Assembly (NCBI GenBank): GCA_937901185.1
Contig: CALCHR010000034.1
Span: forward strand, 1 to 24,282
Length of the DNA: 24,282 bases
Reading direction: 5' to 3'
From: an uncultured Bacteroidales bacterium
GTDB taxonomy: Bacteria > Bacteroidota > Bacteroidia > Bacteroidales > Bacteroidaceae
Within the stretch, counting starts at the first letter, position 1. Each line of letters begins with the position of its first letter. The translations under genes were made by a program, and so were the position numbers. Below the pieces are notes generated by a model. The model searched no databases. It was not told where the DNA came from and was given only the letters and a program-made list of their open reading frames with translations. Of this stretch, positions 1-7,390 are shown piece after piece.

Positions 1-2
1 GC

Positions 3-938
3 CTGGTCGGCACCGTAACCGAAACCCACACCGAGGAGGAAAACACCATGGAAAATCGTACTTTCACCCCCGCATCCGAAGAATACCGCAGCGCCTTCCT
101 GAAGACCCTGCGCCGTGAGGACCTGACCGAAGTCGAGCAGCGTGCCTTCACCTTCCTGACCACCAACACCGCGAAGCCTCTGCCCACTGTGATGCAGAAC
201 CGCATCATCGACCTGATCGGCGAAGCTCACCCCATCGTGGCGGACGTTTATAGCCTGAATTCCGGCTCCGCCATCTCCATCCCCGTGGCCAAGTCCATCA
301 AGGCCGACGCTGGCAAGACCGCCGAAGGCGAAGCTGCCAACGAGCTGGAGATCGAATTCACCGACGTGGCTCTGTCCGGCGATGACTTCACCGCAAACGT
401 GAAGCTGTCCTACAAGATGGTCCACATGGCCATCGACGCCTTCGAGGACTACCTGATCGCAGAGATCGCTGCCCGCCTGGGTGCTAAGCTGGCCGCCGAC
501 ATCGTGACCAACATCAAGGCCCAGATGAACGCCGCCAACAAGTCCGAGGCAGGTGTCACCTACGCCACCGTCTGCGCCGGCTTCGGCTCCCTGAAGCGCG
601 TCGGCGCCGTGATTGTTTACGGCACCCGCGAGACCATCTTCAACAAGCTGGTCGGCATGGTCGACTCCAACAAGCGCCCCATCTTCCAGCAGCCCATCAC
701 CGCAGCAGCTGCCGGTGTTCTGCTGGGTGCCACCATCAAGTACGAGGACGCCCTGGCTGCTGGCGAGCTGCTGATCGGTGATCCCAAGAAGTACCTGCAG
801 AACGTGGTCGCTCCCGTCGTGATCGAGAACGCCAAGGATCTGGACAACCACAAGGTCGTCTTCTCTGGCTACACCTGCCAGCAGGGCGCCCTGACCGACG
901 ACAAGGCCTTCGCCCTGGTCGCCGAGGCTGCAGGCTGA
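3..938 (+). CDS. Major capsid protein, HK97 fold (5' end cut by window edge)
   Basis: This is the shell subunit of the icosahedral head. From the ATG at 48 it gives 296 aa with the look of the phage_capsid family: an N-terminal EYRSAFLKTLRR segment, an E-loop/P-domain region and a C-terminal GDPKKYLQNVV stretch. The ATG at 48 has a GAGGAGG at 33-39, but the same frame is open back to base 3 (LVGTVTETHTEEEN...) with no stop. Family members usually carry about 100 more residues, a delta/scaffolding domain removed by the head protease, ahead of the 'TFTP..EYR.AF' segment. I therefore think the true start lies upstream of the window and that GAGGAGG simply encodes Glu codons; a start at 48 would be the mature-like form. 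The protease and portal expected just upstream are outside the window. Capsid identity is very likely; the start is uncertain. Confidence 0.9.
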   Translation: MVGTVTETHTEEENTMENRTFTPASEEYRSAFLKTLRREDLTEVEQRAFTFLTTNTAKPLPTVMQNRIIDLIGEAHPIVADVYSLNSGSAISIPVAKSIKADAGKTAEGEAANELEIEFTDVALSGDDFTANVKLSYKMVHMAIDAFEDYLIAEIAARLGAKLAADIVTNIKAQMNAANKSEAGVTYATVCAGFGSLKRVGAVIVYGTRETIFNKLVGMVDSNKRPIFQQPITAAAAGVLLGATIKYEDALAAGELLIGDPKKYLQNVVAPVVIENAKDLDNHKVVFSGYTCQQGALTDDKAFALVAEAAG

Positions 939-953
939 TCCGAACCAACCCCG

Positions 954-975
954 GGCGGGGCGTAACAGCCCCGCC
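954..975 (+). other. Perfect hairpin between capsid and connector genes
   Basis: An 8-bp perfect GC stem (GGCGGGGC / GCCCCGCC) with a 6-nt loop sits 16 nt after the capsid stop codon. No T-run follows, so it is not a standard intrinsic terminator. It could be a 3' stabiliser or processing block that keeps capsid mRNA in excess over the downstream connector genes (inference). Confidence 0.6.
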
Positions 976-1002
976 ATCTCCCTATGAGGAAGGAGGAGCC
1001 GT

Positions 1003-1296
1003 ATGACGACTCTCGAAAAAATCAAGCTCGCCATCCGGCGCAGCCATAACAAGCTGGACGAGGATCTCCAGGCTGACATCGATGCCTGTCTGGCGGATCT
1101 CCGCGTCGTCGGCATCGTCCACGCTGGGGAGGAGGATCCGCTGATCTTCAACGCGATCAAGCTCTACTGCAGATCTACCAACACCGACGACCCCGCCAAG
1201 GCGGCGGAATGGCTCCGGCGCTACGAGGCGCTGAAGTCCTGCCTCATGATGGCGGAGGGCTACGGCTGGAAAGCGGAGGCGGGCGCCGATGAATGA
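1003..1296 (+). CDS. Head-tail connector protein, gp6-like
   Basis: A 97-aa, all-helical, charged protein directly after the capsid gene, where HK97-type phages encode the gp6-like adaptor ring that docks under the portal. The visible pattern fits the family: an N-terminal TTLEKIKLAIRR helix, a repeated acidic/hydrophobic helix (DEDLQADIDACLADLRVVGI), then 'DPLIFNAIKLYCRSTNT' and a C-terminal helix with a Tyr/Trp tail. An AGGAGG at 991-996 stands 6 nt before the ATG. The next gene overlaps by 8 nt, so the two are probably translationally coupled. The assignment rests on position, size and helical pattern rather than on a catalytic motif. Confidence 0.75.
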   Translation: MTTLEKIKLAIRRSHNKLDEDLQADIDACLADLRVVGIVHAGEEDPLIFNAIKLYCRSTNTDDPAKAAEWLRRYEALKSCLMMAEGYGWKAEAGADE

Positions 1297-1588
1297 GATC
1301 CTGACCCTCATCACGGTGACCCAGACCGCCGACGAGTATGGTGATCAGGTGACCACAGAGACCACCCGGGAGGTCTTCGCAAAGCTGGGCAGCATCGGCA
1401 TGAAAGAATTTTACCAGGCCCAGGCCGTCGGCCTGCAGCCTGAGCTGAAATTCGTCCTCGCCGACTACCTGGACTACGAAGGCGAGACCCTGGTCGAGCA
1501 CAACGGCCATCGGTATCGGGTGCTCCGGACCTACCGCGACGACCAAGAGCTGGAGCTCACGGTCTACCGGGAGGTGAACCCGGCATGA
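1289..1588 (+). CDS. Phage head closure protein
   Basis: A 99-aa mostly beta protein with the hallmark of the head-tail joining family (PF05521; SPP1 gp16/HK97 gp7-like): an N-terminal strand with 'T.T.DEYGDQVTTETTREVFAKLGSI', a middle EFYQAQAVGLQPELKF strand, and a C-terminal HNGHRYRVLRTYRDDQELELTVYRE. These proteins form the ring that plugs the connector after DNA packaging. The start overlaps the connector gene by 8 nt and the stop shares ATGA with the next start, as is normal in this conserved cassette. The family call is good; the plugging role is known from relatives, not shown here. Confidence 0.8.
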   Translation: MNEILTLITVTQTADEYGDQVTTETTREVFAKLGSIGMKEFYQAQAVGLQPELKFVLADYLDYEGETLVEHNGHRYRVLRTYRDDQELELTVYREVNPA

Positions 1589-2049
1589 GTGTTCCCAAGT
1601 CCGTCGTCCGGTTCCGGAAGAACGGCATCGAGTACACCAGCTCGGTGGATCGGGCCAGCTACACCATCCTGGAGCTGACCCGTGCGGCACTCCGGGACGT
1701 GGGCAAGTATCTCGCCCGAATGGCGAACACCGGCGCCATGAAGCTGCCCGGCTTGAAGAAAAGCCGACGCGTCCGGGGCCGGACGTCCACCTTCCTCTAT
1801 AACGTGCCCTGGGCCAAGACAGGCCTCCCGCACCTGGAGGTCGGCGTGACCCATGATACATGGTACGGCGTGGAGCAGGAGCTGGGCACCAGCAACCAGC
1901 CCAAGCGGCAGATCCTACGGAACGCCGCCTATCTCAATCTCGCCCAGATCATCGAGATCGAAAGCCAATATTTGAGCGCACTGGAAGACGAAGCAAAGGC
2001 CCTCCGCTTGATCAGCGAGGAAGAATACTCTGGAGGAGGCGATAACTGA
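1585..2049 (+). CDS. HK97 gp10-like tail completion/connector protein
   Basis: A 154-aa basic protein in the usual gp10 slot between head closure and tail terminator. The start overlaps the previous stop (ATGA). An N-terminal helix (VDRASYTILELTRAALRDVGKYLARMA) is followed by a Lys/Arg-rich loop (LKKSRRVRGRTSTF), a beta segment (LEVGVTHDTWYGVEQELGT) and a C-terminal helix, the layout of the HK97-gp10_like family (PF04883). The C-terminus (about residues 125-154) is acidic and probably an extra helix. Relatives act at the head-tail interface or in tail completion. Confidence 0.75.
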   Translation: MSVPKSVVRFRKNGIEYTSSVDRASYTILELTRAALRDVGKYLARMANTGAMKLPGLKKSRRVRGRTSTFLYNVPWAKTGLPHLEVGVTHDTWYGVEQELGTSNQPKRQILRNAAYLNLAQIIEIESQYLSALEDEAKALRLISEEEYSGGGDN

Positions 2050-2426
2050 TGGCAAAGACCAAGACCCTGCGGAAGCTGATAATGACAAAACTGCAGACCG
2101 TACCGGGCGGCACTTACCACAAGGCAGCCCCAAAGGATGCGGCCTATCCGTATAAAATCTTCACCCTGTCAAGCGTGGCCTTCCCCAATATCGACCGGGA
2201 CGACCTGGAGCTGGAGCTTGATCTCTGGGCCAGGGCAGACGATCCGAAGACCCTGGAGGACATCGCGGACCAGATCGAGGCCATGTTTAACGGCCAGATC
2301 TATCCCGAGCCTCCCATCTATCCCGCATTTTACCGGGACTCCAGGTATGACCTGGACGACCCGGACAAAACCTTGCAACACATCCAGCTGCGCTTCCTGG
2401 TGCAGCTACACGAAACGGAGGAATAA
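2049..2426 (+). CDS. Tail terminator / minor tail protein (DUF3168-like position)
   Basis: A 125-aa alpha/beta protein whose ATG overlaps the preceding stop by one base (TGATG). It shows an N-terminal helix (TLRKLIMTKLQTV), a 'YPYKIFTLSS' strand, a long 'DDLELELDLWARADDPKTLEDIADQIEAMFNG' strand-helix unit, and a C-terminal strand 'TLQHIQLRFLVQLHE'. This topology and the position just before the tail tube gene match tail terminator proteins, which cap the growing tail tube and fix its joining to the head. No single diagnostic motif is visible, so the role is inferred from fold pattern and gene order. Confidence 0.65.
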   Translation: MAKTKTLRKLIMTKLQTVPGGTYHKAAPKDAAYPYKIFTLSSVAFPNIDRDDLELELDLWARADDPKTLEDIADQIEAMFNGQIYPEPPIYPAFYRDSRYDLDDPDKTLQHIQLRFLVQLHETEE

Positions 2427-2429
2427 ACT

Positions 2430-2954
2430 ATGCCTAAAATCTACACCGGCTCCGCGCAGGTCACCGATGCCGACATCCGGTATGTCAAGTGGGTGGGCAA
2501 GACCAAGGGTGGCCAGTCCATCCAGATCGAGCTGCCCGTCGCCTTCTGTCGGTCTAATCCCGACTGGGCCTTCGAGGAGAAGAACGAAACCACTCCCGAA
2601 GTGGAATTTGAGGGCCTCTACGACGACGAGAAGCTCGCAGCTGACGACCTCACCGAGCCCTGGAAGCTCACCCTGCCCGACGGCATGGAAGCCGGCAACG
2701 CCGAGATCCTTCTGGGCGTTGGTAAGTTTTACGTCGGCACCAGCGAAGCCGACGCCGAGATGGTTGGCCTGACTCGCGGCGGCGGCTCTTTTGTCGTTGA
2801 GCGTGAGTACCGTGACATCGCCGCGGATGGCGATCCCGGCTCTGTAAAGGGTCGTATCTCTAAGGACACCGGCCGGCCCAAGCTCAAGCTGACTGCTCTG
2901 CAGTGGCTGACCAAGGTCTCCAAGCTGTACTCCTGCATTACTGTCACCGAGTAA
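2430..2954 (+). CDS. Major tail tube protein
   Basis: A 174-aa beta-rich, acidic protein lying immediately before the tail chaperone genes, the fixed position of the tube subunit that polymerises around the tape measure. A recognisable signature is the stretch near residues 91-130 (LLGVGKFYVGT, then LTRGGGSFVVEREYRDI and a KGR turn), common to tube proteins of clostridial siphophages. An EETE-rich loop (residues 49-66) resembles the surface loop of such subunits. Translation starts 3 nt after the preceding stop, with GGAGG in the end of the upstream gene. A hairpin followed by a T-run stands directly downstream, consistent with a separately abundant transcript. Confidence 0.8.
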   Translation: MPKIYTGSAQVTDADIRYVKWVGKTKGGQSIQIELPVAFCRSNPDWAFEEKNETTPEVEFEGLYDDEKLAADDLTEPWKLTLPDGMEAGNAEILLGVGKFYVGTSEADAEMVGLTRGGGSFVVEREYRDIAADGDPGSVKGRISKDTGRPKLKLTALQWLTKVSKLYSCITVTE

Positions 2955-2965
2955 AAACGGAGAAC

Positions 2966-2996
2966 GGGGCGGCCATAGTGCCGCCCTAAATTTTTT
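2966..2996 (+). terminator. Intrinsic terminator/attenuator after tail tube gene
   Basis: A 7-bp GC stem (GGGCGGC / GCCGCCC, plus a G-T pair at the base) with a 6-nt loop is followed by TAAATTTTTT. It lies in the 58-nt gap between the tail tube and chaperone genes, so it should reduce but not abolish read-through, giving more tube and head mRNA than tape measure mRNA. Confidence 0.75.
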
Positions 2997-3012
2997 ATAG
3001 GAGGAATCCCCT

Positions 3013-3345
3013 ATGCGTAAACTGAAAACCACCGATATCCCCTGCCTGTGCCGGAGCCTGAAAAAGCTCGGCCTCAAGGAGAAATTCAAAACCCTCGCCC
3101 AGGAAGCCAACTCTGCCAAGGAAGCATGGGATCGCGGCTTCGACGTTATCTGGGAGCTGTTCGACGCAGCCACAGAAACCAACGGCGAGGAGGCCATCTA
3201 TGAATTTTTGGCGGGTCCCTTTGAGATGACTCCCGAAGACGTGGCCAACCTGGACCTCGACACGCTGCTCGCTAACTGTCAGCAGCTCGCCGCTGAGAAT
3301 AACCTCGGCGCTTTTTTCAAGTCTGCAGCCAAGTTGATGAAGTAG
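3013..3345 (+). CDS. Tail assembly chaperone G-like protein
   Basis: A 110-aa helical, acidic protein between tail tube and tape measure, the invariant place of the lambda gpG type chaperone that coats the tape measure before tube assembly. TATAGGAGG at 2996-3004 lies 8 nt before the ATG. Helices are visible at residues 10-36 (LCRSLKKLGLKEKFKTLAQEA) and 42-65, and a C-terminal helix is followed by 'NNLGAFFKSAAKLMK'. Nine codons before the stop the frame reads GCT TTT TTC, so a fraction of ribosomes can slip back one base and continue into the downstream frame to make the G-T fusion. Sequence similarity is low in this family; the call rests on position, size and the frameshift. Confidence 0.78.
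   Translation: MRKLKTTDIPCLCRSLKKLGLKEKFKTLAQEANSAKEAWDRGFDVIWELFDAATETNGEEAIYEFLAGPFEMTPEDVANLDLDTLLANCQQLAAENNLGAFFKSAAKLMK
3312..3318 (+). promoter_or_regulatory. Programmed -1 frameshift site (T_TTT_TTC)
   Basis: In the frame of the upstream chaperone gene the codons are GCT TTT TTC, giving the classic X_XXY_YYZ heptamer T_TTT_TTC. A -1 slip enters an open frame that runs to 3638 without a stop. Six nt downstream a possible stimulator can pair: 3325-3333 (GCAGC, one bulged C, AAG) with 3356-3363 (CTTGCTGC). Confidence 0.82.
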
Positions 3346-3638
3346 AACTCCTCGACTTGCTGCTGCACCGATACAACAGCATCGAATATATTCTCCAAAC
3401 CGATGCGGACACCGGCATCGCGCTGATCTACAAAGCGATGGAGCAGGAGCGGGACGAGCGGATCTTCCAGCAATGGGCCGCCCAGCTTCCTGTGATGGCT
3501 TTCGCCGGGAAGGCTATCGGATTTGAAGAGTATAAGAATAAAGTCACCGGCGCCAACATCGACCGCAGATCCACCGCGGAGATCCTGGCGGAGCTGGATG
3601 ACGTAGAAAAAGAGCTGCAGAGAGGGGGCGGCACCTAA
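3318..3638 (+). CDS. Tail assembly chaperone T extension (made as G-T frameshift fusion)
   Basis: This open frame encodes the T half of the G-T chaperone. It should be read as join(3013..3318, 3318..3638), a fusion of about 208 aa. The first in-frame initiation codon is a TTG at 3357 with no ribosome binding site in front, so independent initiation is unlikely. The T part is helical (LLHRYNSIEYILQ, then ALIYKAMEQERDERIFQQWAAQLP), ends with a C-terminal ILAELDDVEKEL helix, and overlaps the tape measure ATG in TAATG. In lambda-like phages the T domain recruits tube subunits to the chaperone-coated tape measure. The frameshift reading is strong; the molecular role is from family knowledge. Confidence 0.75.
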   Translation, partial: QVCSQVDEVELLDLLLHRYNSIEYILQTDADTGIALIYKAMEQERDERIFQQWAAQLPVMAFAGKAIGFEEYKNKVTGANIDRRSTAEILAELDDVEKELQRGGGT

Positions 3639-6331
3639 TGGCTCTTGAAATTTTCCGGCTCGTCGGCTCCGTTTTTGTAGACACCGACGACGCCAACAAA
3701 TCCCTCAAAAACACGGACAAGGAAGCCGAGAAGGTCGGCGAGTCCTTAATCAATGGCGTCAAGTCCGTCGGCAAATTTGCCGCAGGCATCGGCGCCGCAG
3801 CTGCTGCCGGAGCTGGTGCACTCGTAGCCCTCACCGAGTCTACCCGCGAATATCGGACAGAGCAAGGCAAGCTGACTACCGCCTTCGAGACCAACGGCTT
3901 CCTGGCGGAGGACGCCCGATCGACCTATGAAGCCCTTAATGGCATCCTTGGCGACAGCGGGCAGGCCGTAGAGGCTGCGAACCACCTGGCGAAGCTGGCC
4001 ACCACAACGGGAGAGCTGGCGGATTGGACTAAAATCTGCACCGGCGTCTACGCCACCTTCGGCGACTCTCTGCCTATCGAGAACCTGACCGAAGCGGCCA
4101 ATGAGACCGCGAAGACCGGCGCCCTGACCGGCGGCTTGGCCGACGCCTTGAACTGGGCCGGCGTAAACGAGGACTCCTTCCAGGAGAGTCTGGATGCGTG
4201 TACCACGGAGCAGGAGCGCCAGGCGCTGATCACTAAGACCCTGAACGGCTTGTACTCCGAAGCCGCTGACAAATATCAGGAGGTAAATGGTGAGGTAATC
4301 GCCGCCAACAAGGCCCAGGACAGGCTGAACAAATCCATGGCCAAGGTCGGCGCCGTGATGGAGCCGGTCGTCACCAAGGTCAAGAACCTGGGCGCTGCTC
4401 TGCTGGAGAAACTCATCCCCGGCCTTACTATAGGCGCCGAGGTCCTCGTCGAAGCGCTCGATGACATGGTCAACTGGCTCGAAGACGCGTCCGAGTGGAT
4501 CGAAGATAACAGCGACAAAATCGTGGAGTGGACGGGGTACATCGTCGCGGCAGGCGTCGGCGTTGGCACCTTCCTGCTATACATGAACTGGGGCCAGATC
4601 ATGACCGCGGCAAGCGCAGCGCTTAACCTCGTGACCGCGTCCGTCAAGAAGTTGACCCTCGCGATCAAGGCCAACCCGATCGGCTTCATCATTTCACTGA
4701 TTACCTCGCTCATCGCGTATCTGGGCTATCTGTACGCAACTAATGAGGATTTTAAGGCCTTCGTGGACGGGATGCTCGCCGTCATCTGGGCGAAGCTCCA
4801 GGAGTTTATCGGGTGGTTTAAGGCAAATATCCTCCCCGTCATCCAGGAGCTGATCGCATGGATCCAGGCAAACGCGGTCCCGGTGTTCCAGTCTATCGTG
4901 GCCTGGTTTAAGGAGACCGCGCTCCCGGCTATCAAGGAGCTGATCGCATGGATCCGGGAGAATGTTGTCCCCGTGCTCCAGTCCATTTTCGGGTGGATCC
5001 AGGACAACGTGGTGCCCGTCATCGAAAAGGTGCTCGGCTGGTTGGGCGATAAGCTCGGCGGCTTCTTCTCCTGGTTCACCGGTCTCTTCCGATCCACCAG
5101 CGACGAGAGCGGGGGCATCTGGGAAAAAATCACGGGCTTCTTCAAGTCCGCCTGGGACGCCATCGTCGGCGTCTGGGAGGCCTGCCAGCCCTTCTTCCAG
5201 GGTATCTGGGACGGGGTCATCCTGCCCGTCTGGGGCCTGATCCAGGAAATGATCGGCGCCTTCCAGATGGCCTGGGACGTCATCAAGCTGGTCTGGGACT
5301 ATGTGGAGCCCTACTTCAGCGCAATCTGGGAGGGCATCAAAGCCGCGGCCACTATCTTCTGGACTCTGCTTAGCACCGGGTTCAAAAATGCCTGGGAGGT
5401 CATCAAGCTCGTCTGGTCGGTCGTCGGCTCGTATTTCTCCCTTATCTGGGAGAACATCAAGGCGGTCTTCTCGGTCGTCGTGACCTATCTGGGCGGACTT
5501 TTCCGCACAGCCTGGGAGGTCATCAAGGCCGTCTGGGACGTCGTGATCTCCTACTTCACCCTGATCTGGGCCGGCATCAAGGCGGTCTTTGCAGTCGTGA
5601 AGGGTGTCCTCTCCGGCGACTTCTCCGATGCCTGGGAGGCCATCAAAAACGTCTGGGAGAAGGCGAAGGACTTCTTCAGCTCCATCTGGACCGGCATCAA
5701 GAATATCTTCGGCTCCACCGGGAAATGGTTCGGCGATACCTTCAAGGCCGCCTGGGAAGCCATCAAAAAGATCTTCTCTAATTGGGGTACCTTCTTCGGC
5801 GGCCTCTGGGACAAGATCAAGAATACCTTCTCCAAGATCGGCACGAACATCGGCGACGCGATCAGCAAATCCGTGAAGGCGGGCATCAATGGTGTGATTT
5901 CCGCCATCGAGGGAACCATCAACACGGGCGTCAACCTGATCAACGGCGCCATCAACCTGATCAACGAGATCCCGGGCGTGAGTATCAAGAAGATCTCCAA
6001 GCTCAGCCTGCCCCGCCTCGAACGCGGTGGCGTACTCGAAAAGGGCCAGGTCGGTCTGCTTGAAGGTAACGGAGCCGAGGCGGTCGTGCCTCTGCACCAG
6101 AACCAGAAATGGATCAGCGCGGTCGCCCAGGACATGGACTCCGCCATCACCGGCGGCTCCGGTGGCCAGGTGGTGGCTCTGCTGCGTGACATCCTGGAGG
6201 TCCTGGAAACCATGGCAGACGCCGGCACCGGTCTGGATCGGAGCACCCTGATCAAGGCTCTGGTGGACGCTTTGGCGAAGCCCCTGGACAAGAAACTCGG
6301 CCAGCTGCAGGCCACGAAAGCGAGGGCGTAA
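3638..6331 (+). CDS. Tape measure protein
   Basis: An 897-aa protein, by far the longest late gene, placed after the chaperones; its length sets tail length and it is ejected with the DNA. Residues 1-60 are a short N-terminal head ending in a Gly/Ala run (GAAAAAGAGALVAL). Residues 70-250 are a helical region with 'AKTGALTGGLADALNWAG'. Hydrophobic, membrane-inserting-type helices are visible near 300-316 (YIVAAGVGVGTFLLYM) and 345-366 (NPIGFIISLITSLIAYLG). Two exact tandem repeat blocks follow: five 15-aa units (393-467) and six 40-aa units (505-744). The C-terminus near residue 790 has LERGGVLEKGQVGLLEGNG, a motif I recognise from tape measure proteins of clostridial siphophages. No lysozyme or peptidase domain is evident. 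Confidence 0.92.
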   Translation: MALEIFRLVGSVFVDTDDANKSLKNTDKEAEKVGESLINGVKSVGKFAAGIGAAAAAGAGALVALTESTREYRTEQGKLTTAFETNGFLAEDARSTYEALNGILGDSGQAVEAANHLAKLATTTGELADWTKICTGVYATFGDSLPIENLTEAANETAKTGALTGGLADALNWAGVNEDSFQESLDACTTEQERQALITKTLNGLYSEAADKYQEVNGEVIAANKAQDRLNKSMAKVGAVMEPVVTKVKNLGAALLEKLIPGLTIGAEVLVEALDDMVNWLEDASEWIEDNSDKIVEWTGYIVAAGVGVGTFLLYMNWGQIMTAASAALNLVTASVKKLTLAIKANPIGFIISLITSLIAYLGYLYATNEDFKAFVDGMLAVIWAKLQEFIGWFKANILPVIQELIAWIQANAVPVFQSIVAWFKETALPAIKELIAWIRENVVPVLQSIFGWIQDNVVPVIEKVLGWLGDKLGGFFSWFTGLFRSTSDESGGIWEKITGFFKSAWDAIVGVWEACQPFFQGIWDGVILPVWGLIQEMIGAFQMAWDVIKLVWDYVEPYFSAIWEGIKAAATIFWTLLSTGFKNAWEVIKLVWSVVGSYFSLIWENIKAVFSVVVTYLGGLFRTAWEVIKAVWDVVISYFTLIWAGIKAVFAVVKGVLSGDFSDAWEAIKNVWEKAKDFFSSIWTGIKNIFGSTGKWFGDTFKAAWEAIKKIFSNWGTFFGGLWDKIKNTFSKIGTNIGDAISKSVKAGINGVISAIEGTINTGVNLINGAINLINEIPGVSIKKISKLSLPRLERGGVLEKGQVGLLEGNGAEAVVPLHQNQKWISAVAQDMDSAITGGSGGQVVALLRDILEVLETMADAGTGLDRSTLIKALVDALAKPLDKKLGQLQATKARA
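4814..5038 (+). repeat. Five 45-nt tandem repeats in the tape measure gene
   Basis: Five successive 15-residue units each begin with W and share the pattern W(I/F).x(E/A)N..PV.(Q/K)(E/S)(L/I)I. They start at 4814, 4859, 4904, 4949 and 4994, and a sixth Trp follows at 5039. The period is exact, with no indels, pointing to duplication within the gene and a regular helical stack. Confidence 0.85.
5150..5869 (+). repeat. Six 120-nt tandem repeats in the tape measure gene
   Basis: Six units of exactly 40 codons start at 5150, 5270, 5390, 5510, 5630 and 5750. Each opens with AW(E/D).I and carries conserved Trp/Phe at fixed places (VW near 9, F near 16, IW near 19-20). Units 2 to 4 also share DNA identity over the opening GCCTGGGA(C/G)GTCATCAAG stretch. 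Repeat-number change here would alter predicted tail length in fixed steps. Confidence 0.88.
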
Positions 6332-6334
6332 AAC

Positions 6335-7390
6335 ATGGTTAGAGGTACTAACTTCGGCGGCATCCACAGCCACTACGACCTGAACCTGATCCAGCAGAAG
6401 GTGGACGTGGAGCCTGCCGAACCTAAATTAAACCTGATTGAGATCCCCGGCGCCGATGGCGCCGTGGACATGACCGAACAGCCCGCCGGCCAGGTCACCT
6501 ATGAGACCCGGAAGATTACCTGGACCTTCGCCCTCTACCCGGGCGAGAACTGGGAAGCGAAGCGTCGGCAGGTAAACAATGCACTCAATGGTCGGAGGTG
6601 CGACATCACCATCAGCACGGATCCGGAGTATTACTACCAGGGCCGCTTGAGTGTTAAAAAGCATAACGTGGATATGTCTCTCCGGCAGATCGTCGTGGAG
6701 GCGATCTGCCAGCCGTACAAGCTGCGGCAGCTGCCGACGCGGGTCTTCGTCCCCTTCTGCGGGAAGAACCTGCTCGACATCGAGTACCTGGAAAACCCGG
6801 TCAACTTTTACGAGAATACCGCGGTATATATCAGCGTCCCGATCGTGCTGAAGCCCTATACGACCTATACCTTCTCCTGCGACTCCATCGCTCAGCCCAA
6901 GACCCAGATCGTGCTCAACATCGGCACCGACGTCTGGGTGACCACCTCGATCCCGAATGTTTTGAAGAACATCTTCAACCTGAGAACGGGAAGAACTGCC
7001 CGCACGGCGGTCTCCTTCACTACCGGGGAGGGCTCTTTGTACTACCTCCAGTACTACATGAACGGCGCCAATCTCACCACCTGGACCGTTGACGAGTGGC
7101 TGACCAGAATGTGCACCAATATGCAACTGGAGGAGGGGTCGACGGCTACCACCTACGAGCCCTACGTCGCGCAGCCGGAGAAGGAAGTGATCCTGCTGAA
7201 CGATAGGAAGACCGTGGTGCCCACGATCATCTGCTCCGGATCTACCACGATCACGGTGGGCGGTAGGAGCTACTCCGTCAACGCCGGCACCCACAAGATC
7301 CTCGACTTCCAGCTGAAAGAAGGCGAGACTCTGGTGCAGTTTAACGGCACCGGTGCTGCATCTATCATCTACCAGGAGGGGTCGCTGTAA
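6335..7390 (+). CDS. Distal tail protein (Dit) with inserted sugar-binding-like domain
   Basis: A 351-aa protein after the tape measure gene. Residues 1-140 look like the N-terminal domain of siphovirus Dit proteins, the hexameric hub of the baseplate: 'GAVDMTEQPAGQVTYETRKITWTF' region, a 'W..KRRQVNNALNGRR' helix and 'DPEYYYQGRLSV' strands. Residues about 142-282 are extra: a beta domain opening with GKNLLDIEYLENPVNFY and closing with NMQLEEGSTATTYEPYV, a pattern I know from carbohydrate-binding jelly rolls in phage tail proteins. Residues 283-351 return to a typical Dit end (NDRKTVVPTIICSG ... AGTHKILDFQLKEG). This is an 'evolved Dit' layout, where the insert may bind host cell-wall sugars. 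A modest GAGGG lies upstream of the ATG. Confidence 0.8.
   Translation: MVRGTNFGGIHSHYDLNLIQQKVDVEPAEPKLNLIEIPGADGAVDMTEQPAGQVTYETRKITWTFALYPGENWEAKRRQVNNALNGRRCDITISTDPEYYYQGRLSVKKHNVDMSLRQIVVEAICQPYKLRQLPTRVFVPFCGKNLLDIEYLENPVNFYENTAVYISVPIVLKPYTTYTFSCDSIAQPKTQIVLNIGTDVWVTTSIPNVLKNIFNLRTGRTARTAVSFTTGEGSLYYLQYYMNGANLTTWTVDEWLTRMCTNMQLEEGSTATTYEPYVAQPEKEVILLNDRKTVVPTIICSGSTTITVGGRSYSVNAGTHKILDFQLKEGETLVQFNGTGAASIIYQEGSL

Noticed and set aside
3357..3638. Independent 93-aa gene starting at TTG 3357
   Set aside because: No ribosome binding site; the -1 frameshift from the upstream chaperone explains the frame better.
4694..6373. 559-codon open frame on the - strand across the tape measure gene
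   Set aside because: It is the antisense shadow of the repeat region: Asp/Leu-rich low-complexity product mirroring the tape measure repeats, no ribosome binding site, and opposite to the late operon direction.
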